Source of the DNA: Parapedobacter flavus
GTDB lineage: Bacteria; Bacteroidota; Bacteroidia; Sphingobacteriales; Sphingobacteriaceae
Assembly: GCF_035818675.1 (NCBI RefSeq)
Contig: NZ_JAYKZZ010000020.1
Coordinates: 67,941-131,940, forward strand
Reading direction: 5' to 3'
DNA length: 64,000 nt
How positions within the stretch are numbered: the stretch's first letter is position 1; each line of letters starts with the position of its first letter. A program made the translations under genes and the position numbers. Positions 50,278 to 59,285 of the stretch are shown in pieces. Below the pieces are notes generated by a model, which saw nothing but the letters and a program-made list of their open reading frames with translations, had not been told where the DNA came from and searched no databases.

Positions 50278-53250
50278 ATGAACTATCCAATTAAATCGAT
50301 GTTTCGCAGCATATTATGTGGTTGTCTTTTGCTCATGGCTTTGCCGTGGATTGCCTACGCGCAGTCTTTTCGGCAAGTCGTGCTCGATCTAGCGGAAGTA
50401 TCGGGCGTCATGGTGCACAACGTAGCCGAGGATAGCAAAGGGTTAATCTGGTTCAGTACCTATAACGGCCTTTTCCGATATGACGGGCAGCAGACCATCC
50501 GCCTCACGGAATCCATCCGTGATCTGGGCTTCCGAGGTAATTTCCACAGTGTATTCATCGATGATCGCGACCGCGTGTGGCTCCCTTCCGACGATAATAT
50601 CGCTCTGCTCAATCCCGTCGACTGGACCCTCCATTTCCTCCCTGATTCGCTCGCCGCCTACCTCACCGATACGCGCGTTACGGCAGTGAACCTGCTGGAC
50701 CGGTCGGAAATAGCCGTTTGCTATGACAACGGGTATGTGATTATCAGTGAGGAGGGAGGCTTCCGGTTGATTAAAGACCTCGCCGCTGCAACCCAACGCA
50801 CGGGGTTGCGCCATGCTGCTACCGCGGTAGCCAAATGGCGCGGCCGTTATTGGCTGGCCGGGGCGGGCAAGTTGTTTTACCGGGCGATTGATGCCCGTGT
50901 ACACGATGCGGGCATCGTTCCCTTGGCAGATTGTTCCATGAGGGTCAATTGCCTGATTCCGTTGGATGATAAGCTGGTATTCGACCAAGAGTCGCAGGGG
51001 ATGTATGCGTATGACGGCCGTGGCGTTTTCCGGATGGATGGCCCGCTTTCCGAGCTATTGTCGGATATTGGCTTTTATGAAATGACGTTCAATAGTACGT
51101 ATTTGGCCGTTGCCTCCGTGGGCAATAATTTAAACCGCAGTGCGTATTATTTCCGTTTGGAGGCATTGTCAGATGCGCCATATGATACCATCAACGGGCT
51201 ATTTCCCGAAAACTACCTCAATTCCATCCAATTCGGGCAGCACGATGTATTAATCGGGGCTGGCAGCATGGGGGTTGGCGTAGTGTATCCCACCCTCGCC
51301 CAAATCAACGTTTATAATCCGCTGTCGCACACGGGCAACAGCAGCATGCGGGCCATCCACGTCTTTCCCGATGGCACGCTGTTTTGTTCGGGCTACGGAG
51401 GGACGGTGCTTGCCCAACATGATGGCAAGCAGCTGGCCTACAACAGCCAGTATGTGTACGTGGCGTATCCGTTGGACGACCATACCCTGCTGTGCGGCTC
51501 GGATCGGCAAGGCTTGTTTCTGTATGATAAACGAACCAACATATTCAGTCCATATACCACCATCAACGCCGACGGTATTCCGGGGTACGTGTCTGACTAC
51601 CTGTATTCCATCGACCGCTTAGGCAAGCAGATGGCATTGGGTACCCACCAGGGGGTACTCTTACTGGATATGCAGACCCGAGCGCTTGGTCCGCTATGCG
51701 ACAGCGCGGGGAGACAAGTGGGTAAAAATAACTGGGTAAGAAAGGTCGAGTTTGCTGGAGATACGTTGTGGATGGCAACCAATAACGGATTGTATACATT
51801 CCATCGCGGTGTTTATCAGCGGATTTTCCCACGCGAACCGCAGTCCCGGTATGGTGTCTACGATTTCCAGCTTTTCCCCGGAGAAGGTGAAATATGGGTA
51901 GCAACAAATGGTAATGGATTGTTTTCCATCGATTACACCGGCCGGGCGACGGCGCATTTCGACAGTCAAACGCAGCTGCATACGGACGTTGTTTTTAGCT
52001 TATTGTCCGCCGGAAATCTGTTGTTTGCCGGAACGGACAGGGGGCTGTTCGTCCGGACAGACAGCAATTTCCGTTTCTTGACAGTGGCCGACGGACTCGC
52101 GAGCCGGGAATTTAACCATGGGTCGGGCTTTTACGACCGCCAGTCGGGAAACGTTTACGTGGGCGGGATAAATGGTATCACCGTGCTGCAACTGGATGCG
52201 GTCAATAACATCCCGAAGCCGTCCCCACGGCTCTGTTTTGGTGCCGCGGTGGTCTATAATGAAGCTTCCCGGCAAACGCGGCACCTCTACCATTTGCCGT
52301 ACCAGGAAGAAGCCCGCCTCACCTTGCGCGCAAACGAAGAACTGCTTTCTGTCTATCCGGCTAAGCCGTTCGCCTACCGCGAACGGTATATGGTGGGCTA
52401 TCGTATCGTCGGACTGGCAGACGACTGGCAGCGAATGGCCGATGGGCAGCTTGTTTCATTGATCCGGGCCTCCCCAGGAGACTATACATTGCAGGTCCGT
52501 GCCGAAGGTGACAAGAAGGGGGCCGAGGGGATCTCCCTGTATATCGAAAAGGAACCGGCATGGTACCAAACGCTACTCTTTAAGGTAGCCGTGGTATGCC
52601 TGGTGTTGGCAGGCTTATGGGTGTTTTTCCGTTATCGCGTTAAAGCCATTAAATCCGAGCAGCGGCTCCGTAACCAGATTGCCCGTGATCTACACGATGA
52701 AGTAGGGGGCACCTTGACGGGTATTTCTATCCGTGCCGATTTTATGCGGCTTTCGATGCCCGACAAGATGGCGGCCGATTTGGTGAAGATCGCTGAATCA
52801 AGCCGCCATGCCATCAGTGCCATGAACGACATGGTTTGGTCTATCGATGCCCGGTTGGATAATGCAGCCGGACTGGTGAGTCGTATTCGTGAAAGTACCA
52901 ACCAACTGCTCGAACGGAGCGATATGGTGGTGAAATTTGATGTGGTGGGTGCCGATAAAGCTACAGCGATACCGCAAACGGTGCGGCAGAATATCTATCT
53001 CATAGCTAAAGAGGCTGTTAATAATTGCTGTAAACATGCGCATGCAACTCAACTGGAGATTGGACTGCAATTCGCCCACAGGGAAATCCGGTTGAAGATA
53101 GGTGACAACGGTTGGGGATTTGATACGGCAAGGCAGGCGGATGGCCGGGGGCTTCGCAATATGGCCAGCCGTGCGGCAAGAATCAACGCGGTGTATACCG
53201 TGAGCTCGGACGAGAGAGGGACGTGCTTAGCGTTGCATTGTTGTTTTTAA
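50278..53250 (+). CDS. two-component-propeller sensor histidine kinase (HisKA_3)
   Basis: A 990-residue inner-membrane kinase. The signal peptide occupies 1-29, then a large periplasmic sensor of two-component propeller repeats (about 35-670; e.g. 'EDSKGLIWFSTYNGLFRYDG' and 'GDTLWMATNNGLYTFHRG') and a Y_Y_Y domain (about 690-750). One TM helix lies at about 765-785 (LLFKVAVVCLVLAGLWVFF), then a HisKA_3 domain with phospho-acceptor His806 (RDLHDEVGG), then HATPase with N box near 905-920 (NIYLIAKEAVNNCCKHA) and G box 'GDNGWGF'. It probably signals to the NarL-type regulator just upstream. Such propellers in Bacteroidota often sense oligosaccharides. Confidence 0.93.
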   Translation: MNYPIKSMFRSILCGCLLLMALPWIAYAQSFRQVVLDLAEVSGVMVHNVAEDSKGLIWFSTYNGLFRYDGQQTIRLTESIRDLGFRGNFHSVFIDDRDRVWLPSDDNIALLNPVDWTLHFLPDSLAAYLTDTRVTAVNLLDRSEIAVCYDNGYVIISEEGGFRLIKDLAAATQRTGLRHAATAVAKWRGRYWLAGAGKLFYRAIDARVHDAGIVPLADCSMRVNCLIPLDDKLVFDQESQGMYAYDGRGVFRMDGPLSELLSDIGFYEMTFNSTYLAVASVGNNLNRSAYYFRLEALSDAPYDTINGLFPENYLNSIQFGQHDVLIGAGSMGVGVVYPTLAQINVYNPLSHTGNSSMRAIHVFPDGTLFCSGYGGTVLAQHDGKQLAYNSQYVYVAYPLDDHTLLCGSDRQGLFLYDKRTNIFSPYTTINADGIPGYVSDYLYSIDRLGKQMALGTHQGVLLLDMQTRALGPLCDSAGRQVGKNNWVRKVEFAGDTLWMATNNGLYTFHRGVYQRIFPREPQSRYGVYDFQLFPGEGEIWVATNGNGLFSIDYTGRATAHFDSQTQLHTDVVFSLLSAGNLLFAGTDRGLFVRTDSNFRFLTVADGLASREFNHGSGFYDRQSGNVYVGGINGITVLQLDAVNNIPKPSPRLCFGAAVVYNEASRQTRHLYHLPYQEEARLTLRANEELLSVYPAKPFAYRERYMVGYRIVGLADDWQRMADGQLVSLIRASPGDYTLQVRAEGDKKGAEGISLYIEKEPAWYQTLLFKVAVVCLVLAGLWVFFRYRVKAIKSEQRLRNQIARDLHDEVGGTLTGISIRADFMRLSMPDKMAADLVKIAESSRHAISAMNDMVWSIDARLDNAAGLVSRIRESTNQLLERSDMVVKFDVVGADKATAIPQTVRQNIYLIAKEAVNNCCKHAHATQLEIGLQFAHREIRLKIGDNGWGFDTARQADGRGLRNMASRAARINAVYTVSSDERGTCLALHCCF

Positions 53251-53277
53251 CTGCTTGCATTTGAGAGGTAGGTTAGC

Positions 53278-53285
53278 TAAGTTTG
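53278..53285 (+). promoter_or_regulatory. -7 promoter element of the secreted unknown; transcript possibly leaderless
   Basis: TAAGTTTG is followed by four bases (CCCT) and then the ATG at 53290, the same geometry as at 49534-49546. Confidence 0.55.
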
Positions 53286-53289
53286 CCCT

Positions 53290-54237
53290 ATGGTAGATTT
53301 GGCTACAGTAGCCGGACAATGTCGATGGAAGGTGTTGGTTATTGGCCTTCTGATGTTGTATATATGGGTTGGAACGCTGCACGGCGGCTCGGTGTACGCC
53401 CAGCAGGATGGTTTTCAAAAGATCCGATTGCTCGAAGATAGTCTTGCCAAGCTTGGGTACACCATGTACAATGAGCCCAGTGAACCCGAACGGTTGGATG
53501 CCAATTTCGCTTTTGTCAAAACACTGGTATCTGCATTGAAAGAGCCGTATTCCTACCAGTTTCCGTTTGATTCGCTCGATATGGTATCCATTCTCAACGC
53601 ACCGGATGACCGCTTTCGGATATTTTCGTGGCACCTCCCGTTGAATGATGGTTCTTATCTTTACTATGGAACGATCCAGTTAAATACACCCGATGGTAGT
53701 CTTAAGATGTGTCCTTTGCTGGATAAAACCTATGAAATTGCTGAACCGGAGCATGCCATAATAGCGCCGGAAGATTGGTATGGTGCGCAATATTACCGTA
53801 TCGTGCCGCTCAACGACGCTTACGTGTTGCTGGGTTGGAAAGGACATACCCCCCGCGTCACACAGAAGGTCATCGAGATACTGCGAATAGGAGGAGACAG
53901 CGCACAGTTGGGGGACCCGATTTTTGACGCCGGGGATGGTCAAAGGCAAGCCCGTGCCATTTACCGGTATAGCCGGGGCGCTAGCATGCACCTGGACTAT
54001 GACAGCATCGCAAATCGTATTGTGTTTGACCACCTAGCACCTGCAGATCCGCGGCAAGTAGGGCAATATGAACAGTACGGTCCGGACCTGACGTACGATG
54101 CCTGGCAGTTGGAAAACGGTAGGCTGGTGCTCCTTTCCGATGTGCCATTTACGAATCCATCGAGCCCGGAGGATAATCGATTTAACGACCCTACGAAGCC
54201 TCAAAACCATCCCAAGAGCGGTCTTCAAATGGAATGA
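53290..54237 (+). CDS. secreted protein of unknown function
   Basis: A 315-residue protein with an N-terminal hydrophobic signal segment (VLVIGLLMLYIWVGTLHGGSVYA-Q). The mature part has no recognised catalytic motif. Visible features are an N-terminal helix region, a beta-rich body (SWHLPLNDGSYLYYGTIQL, 'YYRIVPLNDAYVLLGWKG') and a polar tail. It resembles widespread Bacteroidota proteins of unknown role that report on or bind periplasmic material, but this cannot be named. It follows the sensor kinase by 39 bases in the same direction, with its own promoter box. Confidence 0.75.
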   Translation: MVDLATVAGQCRWKVLVIGLLMLYIWVGTLHGGSVYAQQDGFQKIRLLEDSLAKLGYTMYNEPSEPERLDANFAFVKTLVSALKEPYSYQFPFDSLDMVSILNAPDDRFRIFSWHLPLNDGSYLYYGTIQLNTPDGSLKMCPLLDKTYEIAEPEHAIIAPEDWYGAQYYRIVPLNDAYVLLGWKGHTPRVTQKVIEILRIGGDSAQLGDPIFDAGDGQRQARAIYRYSRGASMHLDYDSIANRIVFDHLAPADPRQVGQYEQYGPDLTYDAWQLENGRLVLLSDVPFTNPSSPEDNRFNDPTKPQNHPKSGLQME

Positions 54238-54357
54238 ATACCAACTTGGTAGATGAATAAAATTTATCCGATACGGCCGTGAAATCGCAAAAAGTTTGTT
54301 TTATTTGCAGGATGGGCGCATGAATAACCCCAATTTTTAAACACCTAATATCAAGAT

Positions 54358-55965
54358 ATGCAGCACAATCATGATGAACAATTAACAAAACACCTTGTTA
54401 AGAACGGCGTTGAAACGAAGACCGTATTTGACCATCCCGTAGGACTATTTGTTTTATTTTTTACCGAGATGTGGGAACGGTTCAGCTACTACGGTATGCG
54501 TGCCCTCCTTACCCTATTTTTGGTGTCTGAACTTGCCACTGGAGGCTGGCAATGGACGCGGGAAGATGCCATGGAATTATATGCATGGTACACAGGGTTG
54601 GTGTACCTAACCCCACTGCTTGGCGGGTTTATCGCCGATCGGCTCACAGGGTACCGGAAAGCAGTGGTACTCGGAGCACTGATCATGACATTAGGCCATG
54701 CTTCCATGGCTTTGGAGGGTGCAGGGTCGTCGTTTTTCTACATCGGATTGGTGTTGATGATCTTGGGTAATGGGCTTTTTAAGCCGAATATTTCGTCCAT
54801 TGTCGGGCAGCTTTATCCGAATAATAGCAAGAAAAAAGATTCGGCATACACCATTTTCTATATGGGTATCAATGCGGGTGCTTTCTTGGGTATGCTCCTC
54901 TGCGGTTACATCGGTGAAAAGGTAGGTTGGCACTGGGGCTTTGGTTTGGCGGGTATTTTTATGTTTTTCGGCATGCTGCAGTTTTATTATGCCCAGCGTA
55001 TCTTTGGCATATTGGGAGAGTCGCCCAAAGAGGCCAGCGAGCGGGGTGCAGCATCGGCGAACGCCGTGCAAGCGACCGAAGAAGAAGACGATGGTGTTGA
55101 AGCACCATCCAAGCGCGTAGTGCGCGATCGGCTGATCGTTATCATTGTCCTTTCCTTGTCGAGCATCTTTTTCTGGATGGCGTTTGAACAAGCGGGCGGA
55201 TCGATGAGTATTTTTGCATTGGACTATACCGAGCGGGTGTTGGATGGCAATGCGGCCCTGATCTTTAAATGGGTGGATGCCGTGTTGACCGTGTTCCCCT
55301 TACTGATCGTCTCGTGGGTATTGTGGTCGCTAGCTAAGAAAATATTTGCTACCTACCCTGTTTCCATCCTCTTTACGGCGGCAAGTTTCGTGGTCATCTG
55401 GTGCTTGGGTATCTGGAAGATTTATCGCGAATTTAATGCCTTGGAAACCGAAGTGGCGGCCTCATGGTTCCAGATATTGAATTCATTCTTTATCATCACA
55501 TTGGCTACCGTGTTCAGCAAAATGTGGGAAAAAGTATTTAACCCGACGGGCCCCGTGAAGTTTGCGATCGGCCTGATTCTTTTGGGCGTCGGTTTCGCCG
55601 TGCTGGGCTTTGGAGCGAGAGACATCCCGCAGGGGGCATTGACGGCGCAGGTGAGTATGGTCTGGTTGATTTTGGCCTACTTTTTCCATACCTCGGGCGA
55701 GCTTTGTTTGTCGCCCGTCGGGCTCTCTTATGTGAGTAAGCTTTCACCCAAGAAGTTCGTGGGGTTGATTTTTGGGGTGTGGTTTGCTTGCAGTGCCATT
55801 GCCAACTTCTTAGCCGGCATGTCGGGCAGCCTCATCGACCGTATCAGTGAAGCGTACTCGATCTCGACATTTTTCCTCATTTTCGCGGTATTGCCGGGGC
55901 TTGCGGGATTACTACTGATCTTGTTTTCGCCATTGTTGAAACGGATGATGCACGGGATCCACTAA
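54358..55965 (+). CDS. POT/PTR-family peptide:proton symporter
   Basis: A 535-residue MFS-fold transporter with about 12-14 helices that takes up di- and tripeptides with protons. The proton-coupling ExxER motif is present in TM1 as 'FFTEMWERFSYYGMRALL'. The PTR2 signature follows ('GGFIADRLTGYRKAVVLGALIM' and 'FYMGINAGAFLGMLLCGYIGEKVGWHWGFG'). A charged, variable cytoplasmic loop (about 222-250, ESPKEASERGAASANAVQATEEEDD) separates the two halves. It is a single gene with no operon partner; the call is secure to family level. Confidence 0.95.
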   Translation: MQHNHDEQLTKHLVKNGVETKTVFDHPVGLFVLFFTEMWERFSYYGMRALLTLFLVSELATGGWQWTREDAMELYAWYTGLVYLTPLLGGFIADRLTGYRKAVVLGALIMTLGHASMALEGAGSSFFYIGLVLMILGNGLFKPNISSIVGQLYPNNSKKKDSAYTIFYMGINAGAFLGMLLCGYIGEKVGWHWGFGLAGIFMFFGMLQFYYAQRIFGILGESPKEASERGAASANAVQATEEEDDGVEAPSKRVVRDRLIVIIVLSLSSIFFWMAFEQAGGSMSIFALDYTERVLDGNAALIFKWVDAVLTVFPLLIVSWVLWSLAKKIFATYPVSILFTAASFVVIWCLGIWKIYREFNALETEVAASWFQILNSFFIITLATVFSKMWEKVFNPTGPVKFAIGLILLGVGFAVLGFGARDIPQGALTAQVSMVWLILAYFFHTSGELCLSPVGLSYVSKLSPKKFVGLIFGVWFACSAIANFLAGMSGSLIDRISEAYSISTFFLIFAVLPGLAGLLLILFSPLLKRMMHGIH

Positions 55966-56010
55966 TTTTTACTTATAATCCTTATCTTTACGTACAAATT
56001 TTGAACGGTA

Positions 56011-56736
56011 GTGTCAGATAGCATCGTCATCATCCCTACGTACAATGAGAAGGAAAACATGGAGAAAATTGTCCGTAAGGTCTTTGCGCTCCCCGAAGGT
56101 TTTCATGTGTTGGTTGTTGATGACGGGTCTCCGGATGGTACCGGCGCGATTGTGAAGCGTCTACAAACGGAGTTTGCAGATCGTCTCTTCCTGGAAGAAA
56201 GGAAGGGGAAATCGGGGCTTGGCACGGCGTATATCCACGGGTTCAAGTGGTGCATCTCGCGGTCTTACCAATACATCTTCGAGATGGATGCCGATTTTTC
56301 GCACAACCCCGAAGACCTTCCACGACTCCGTGAGGCCTGCCGGTCGGGTGCTGATATGGCCATCGGATCGCGCTACATCAAGGGAGTGAATGTGGTCAAC
56401 TGGCCGATGAGCAGGGTGCTGATGTCATACTTCGCTTCCGGTTACGTGCGGTTAGTTACCGGTATCTCCGTACGCGATGCCACCGCTGGGTTCGTATGTT
56501 ACAAACGCGAAGTGTTGGAAACCATCCCGCTGAATCGCATCCGGTTTGTGGGGTATGCTTTCCAGATCGAGATGAAATTCACCGCCATCAAATATGGTTT
56601 TAAGGTGGTAGAGATACCCATTATATTTACAGACCGCACAGAAGGCGTCTCCAAAATGAGTACGCGGATATTCCGCGAGGCATTTTTCGGCGTCATACAG
56701 ATGAAGGTGGGTAGCTGGTTCAGGAAGTATAAATAG
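56011..56736 (+). CDS. polyprenol-phosphate mannosyltransferase-like GT2 enzyme
   Basis: A 241-residue soluble GT-A enzyme of the dolichyl-phosphate mannose synthase (DPM1) type. It begins at GTG with 'SIVIIPTYNEKENMEKIV', has 'VLVVDDGSPDGTGAIV', the catalytic 'EMDADFSHNPEDLP' (DxD) and 'RDATAGFVCYKREVLETI', plus the C-terminal 'IPIIFTDRTEGVSKMS' motif. It lacks C-terminal membrane helices, so it is the short form. It transfers mannose or another hexose to a polyprenyl phosphate for later glycosylation of envelope glycans or proteins. Confidence 0.92.
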   Translation: MSDSIVIIPTYNEKENMEKIVRKVFALPEGFHVLVVDDGSPDGTGAIVKRLQTEFADRLFLEERKGKSGLGTAYIHGFKWCISRSYQYIFEMDADFSHNPEDLPRLREACRSGADMAIGSRYIKGVNVVNWPMSRVLMSYFASGYVRLVTGISVRDATAGFVCYKREVLETIPLNRIRFVGYAFQIEMKFTAIKYGFKVVEIPIIFTDRTEGVSKMSTRIFREAFFGVIQMKVGSWFRKYK

Positions 56737-56836
56737 TACTGTAGTATATAGTACATAGTATTTAGTAGGGACTCGCGGGTGAGTGAATATTGGCAAAAAG
56801 CAGAATAGCAAATAACAAACGGCATAGCGCAGTAAA

Positions 56837-57859
56837 ATGAACGAACATTTGGATCCCGATCCCGAGAAACTGTCCAACGCGGAGCGCGAGCTGGAGAAGG
56901 TGTTGCGTCCGCAGGCTTTTGAAGATTTCACCGGACAGAAAAAGATCTTGGAAAACCTGAGCATTTTCGTGCAGGCAGCCAAACTGCGGGGGGAGGCGCT
57001 AGATCATGTATTGCTACACGGCCCGCCGGGCTTAGGCAAAACCACCTTGTCACATATCATCGCCAACGAGATGGGATCCGGTATTAAAATCACCTCCGGA
57101 CCGGTATTGGATAAGCCGGGCGACCTAGCCGGCCTACTCACCAACCTCGACGAGGGCGATGTGCTATTTATCGATGAAATTCACCGCTTGAGTCCACTGG
57201 TAGAAGAATACCTCTACTCGGCTATGGAAGACTTCCGGATCGACATCATGCTCGAAACCGGTCCCAACGCAAGGTCGGTACAGATTACCTTGAACCCGTT
57301 TACCTTGGTGGGGGCCACCACGCGGTCGGGACTGCTCACTGCGCCCCTCCGTGCGCGGTTTGGCATCAATGCCCGATTGGAATATTACGATGCCAAGCTG
57401 CTCACCACCATCGTGCTCCGGTCGGCAGGCATCCTCCGCACCCCCATTACCGACGAAGGGGCGTATGAGATTGCCCGCAGGAGCCGCGGCACTCCCCGCA
57501 TTGCCAATGCCTTGCTGCGGCGTACGCGCGATTTTGCTCAGATCAAAGGCGATGGCAACATTGATACGCCGATTGCCCAATATGCCCTAAATGCACTCAA
57601 TGTAGACGAACACGGCCTGGATGAAATGGACAATCGTATCCTGCTCACCATTATCGATAAATTCAAGGGGGGGCCGGTGGGCGTCAAGACCATTGCTACA
57701 GCCGTTGGGGAAGATGAAGGGACCATCGAAGAAGTTTATGAGCCTTTTCTTATTCAGGAGGGCTATTTAATGCGTACATCACGTGGAAGAGAGTGTACCG
57801 AATTGGCTTACAAACATTTGGGGAAGACCAACCACGCCAAAGGCAACACACTTTTTTAA
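56837..57859 (+). CDS. ruvB: Holliday junction branch-migration ATPase RuvB
   Basis: A 340-residue AAA+ motor of the RuvAB complex that drives branch migration in recombination repair. 'LRPQAFEDFTGQ' is at the N-terminus, Walker A is GPPGLGKT (62-69), Walker B is 'DVLFIDEIHRL' (113-116 DEIH), then 'GATTRSGLLTAPLRARFG' (sensor 1/arginine finger region) and 'RSRGTPRIANALLRR' (sensor 2). The winged-helix domain ends 'LIQEGYLMRTSRGRE'. Full length. A short direct repeat-rich AT stretch (56737-56780) precedes it. Confidence 0.97.
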   Translation: MNEHLDPDPEKLSNAERELEKVLRPQAFEDFTGQKKILENLSIFVQAAKLRGEALDHVLLHGPPGLGKTTLSHIIANEMGSGIKITSGPVLDKPGDLAGLLTNLDEGDVLFIDEIHRLSPLVEEYLYSAMEDFRIDIMLETGPNARSVQITLNPFTLVGATTRSGLLTAPLRARFGINARLEYYDAKLLTTIVLRSAGILRTPITDEGAYEIARRSRGTPRIANALLRRTRDFAQIKGDGNIDTPIAQYALNALNVDEHGLDEMDNRILLTIIDKFKGGPVGVKTIATAVGEDEGTIEEVYEPFLIQEGYLMRTSRGRECTELAYKHLGKTNHAKGNTLF

Positions 57860-57903
57860 TCCCTTTCAAGAAAATGGTACAAGTATTGAGGGGAATGGGA
57901 ATT

Positions 57904-58674
57904 ATGAGAAGACTTTCCCTGTTCATCCTTTTGTGCGTCGCCTTTCCATATCTTGGTTTTTCCCAATTTGGCAATGAGTCGCCTGTCCCGTATTTCCGGT
58001 ATTCGGTAACAGCGGGAATGGGTGCGAACCAGTTGTATGGCGATTTGGATAAACGGCAAATTGGTGGCGGTGTGTTCCTTCGGGGAAATTACTTCCTTAC
58101 CCACGGGGTCAGTATCGGACTGGAATTGCAAGAAGGCCTGCTGCGTGGGAGAGACAGTATAGCAACGGATGAGGTAGTAAGAAAGGCTACGAATTTATAC
58201 CATGCCGCTATTCTCGGCGTTCGTTTCCAACCCATCAAATTCTTGCAAGATGATCACCAACGGCGTATCGAATATCGAGAGTCTGTAATCAAACGCACAT
58301 TGAACAGCGTGTATGTTGGCGCGGGTATTGGCGTGTTGCACAGCCTACAATGGGATAAACAGCGGGCTGTGGGGCAGGTAGAGACAACTGATCCGATTAC
58401 GGGTGACTCTGTTCTGGTTGAGAGCGTGTTGCCGGCTCACAAAGGCCGCAGCCACGGGTTCACCTACATCGTCAGCACAAACGTGGGGTTTGAAATTCCG
58501 CTCCATAGTTTGAAACCGAACTTGCTGGATTCTTACGTTTGGAATTTAGTGGTGAATGGCCAGCTCAATTTTGCACTCGATGACGAACTCGATGGCTACA
58601 GTGGTGACTACGCCGGCAACAAACATCAGGATATTTACGCGATGCTGACACTGGGTGTTAACCTGCGTTTCTAG
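57904..58674 (+). CDS. outer-membrane beta-barrel protein
   Basis: 256 residues from the ATG at 57904, chosen because it gives a clean signal peptide (MRRLSLFILLCVAFPYLGFS-Q); in-frame ATGs at 57874 and 57895 would lengthen it. The mature part alternates short amphipathic strands (SVTAGMGANQLYG, GGGVFLRGNYFL, 'SIGLELQEG', 'VYVGAGIGVLHSLQW') and ends in the aromatic 'LTLGVNLRF', the C-terminal signature for BAM-dependent barrels. No specific substrate. It follows ruvB by 44 bases and converges with the next gene, overlapping by 17 bases. Confidence 0.85.
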   Translation: MRRLSLFILLCVAFPYLGFSQFGNESPVPYFRYSVTAGMGANQLYGDLDKRQIGGGVFLRGNYFLTHGVSIGLELQEGLLRGRDSIATDEVVRKATNLYHAAILGVRFQPIKFLQDDHQRRIEYRESVIKRTLNSVYVGAGIGVLHSLQWDKQRAVGQVETTDPITGDSVLVESVLPAHKGRSHGFTYIVSTNVGFEIPLHSLKPNLLDSYVWNLVVNGQLNFALDDELDGYSGDYAGNKHQDIYAMLTLGVNLRF

Positions 58675-59233
58675 TCTGCACAAGCTTTTCCAACACCTTC
58701 TTCCCCCGGCTTTGTATGGCCGGTGAGCCATCGCGAAGCAGGAATTCAATTTGCTGCTTCAGCTCTTCCCGTATCCACTCAAACTCTTCACTGAAATCCG
58801 ATAGCACATCCATGCAATTGGCCAGAACGGCAACCGGTGTATGGGGATCGATAAACCAGTTGAACACGGTTTCGACCACTTGTTCGCGGCTGGTTGCGAA
58901 GAGCGCATCTCGATAGATCTGCGGCGCCCGCGGGTGTGTTACCCGTCGAAGTATATTGGTAAAGTGCCGTTGGCAGCTCGGGTTTTTCTGGCTGGGCAAG
59001 CGGGTTAGGAAGGGCGCGGCTATGGTAACAAACCGATCCGGATGATGTACTGCGATGTATTCCAGCAACCAAGCCGCGCGAAAAGCCAACATGCGGTTTT
59101 TCGCATCATAACACAAGTCGTGTAAGGCCGCCATCGGAACATCCGAATCGTCACCAAGCCTGTGCAACTCAGGTGCCCAGATCTTGTTTCGGTCACTGAC
59201 GGTTAAACGGTCTTTGAGGGTTTGTATATCCAT
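58658..59233 (-). CDS. all-helical (HEAT-like) protein of unknown function
   Basis: A 191-residue cytoplasmic protein built of alpha-helical hairpins reminiscent of HEAT/ARM repeats ('MAALHDLCYDAKNRMLAFRAAWLLEYIAVHHPDRF', 'PVAVLANCMDVLSDFSEEFEWIREELKQQIEFLL'). No catalytic motif. It lies downstream of xylA beyond a strong hairpin, so it may be read at low level from the xylose operon or from its own promoter. Its 3' end overlaps the convergent barrel gene by 17 bases. Confidence 0.72.
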   Translation of the reverse strand: MDIQTLKDRLTVSDRNKIWAPELHRLGDDSDVPMAALHDLCYDAKNRMLAFRAAWLLEYIAVHHPDRFVTIAAPFLTRLPSQKNPSCQRHFTNILRRVTHPRAPQIYRDALFATSREQVVETVFNWFIDPHTPVAVLANCMDVLSDFSEEFEWIREELKQQIEFLLRDGSPAIQSRGKKVLEKLVQTRNAG

Positions 59234-59241
59234 GGTAATCG

Positions 59242-59272
59242 TGAACGGCCGGCTGTACTAGCCGGCCGTTCA
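59242..59272 (-). terminator. hairpin downstream of xylA
   Basis: Perfect 13-bp G+C-rich stem (59242-59254 with 59260-59272) and 5-base loop in the 52-base gap between xylA and the helical-protein gene. It lacks a T-run, so it may attenuate transcription or stabilise the mRNA end rather than terminate fully. Confidence 0.6.
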
Positions 59273-59285
59273 TCACTGCCTACTA

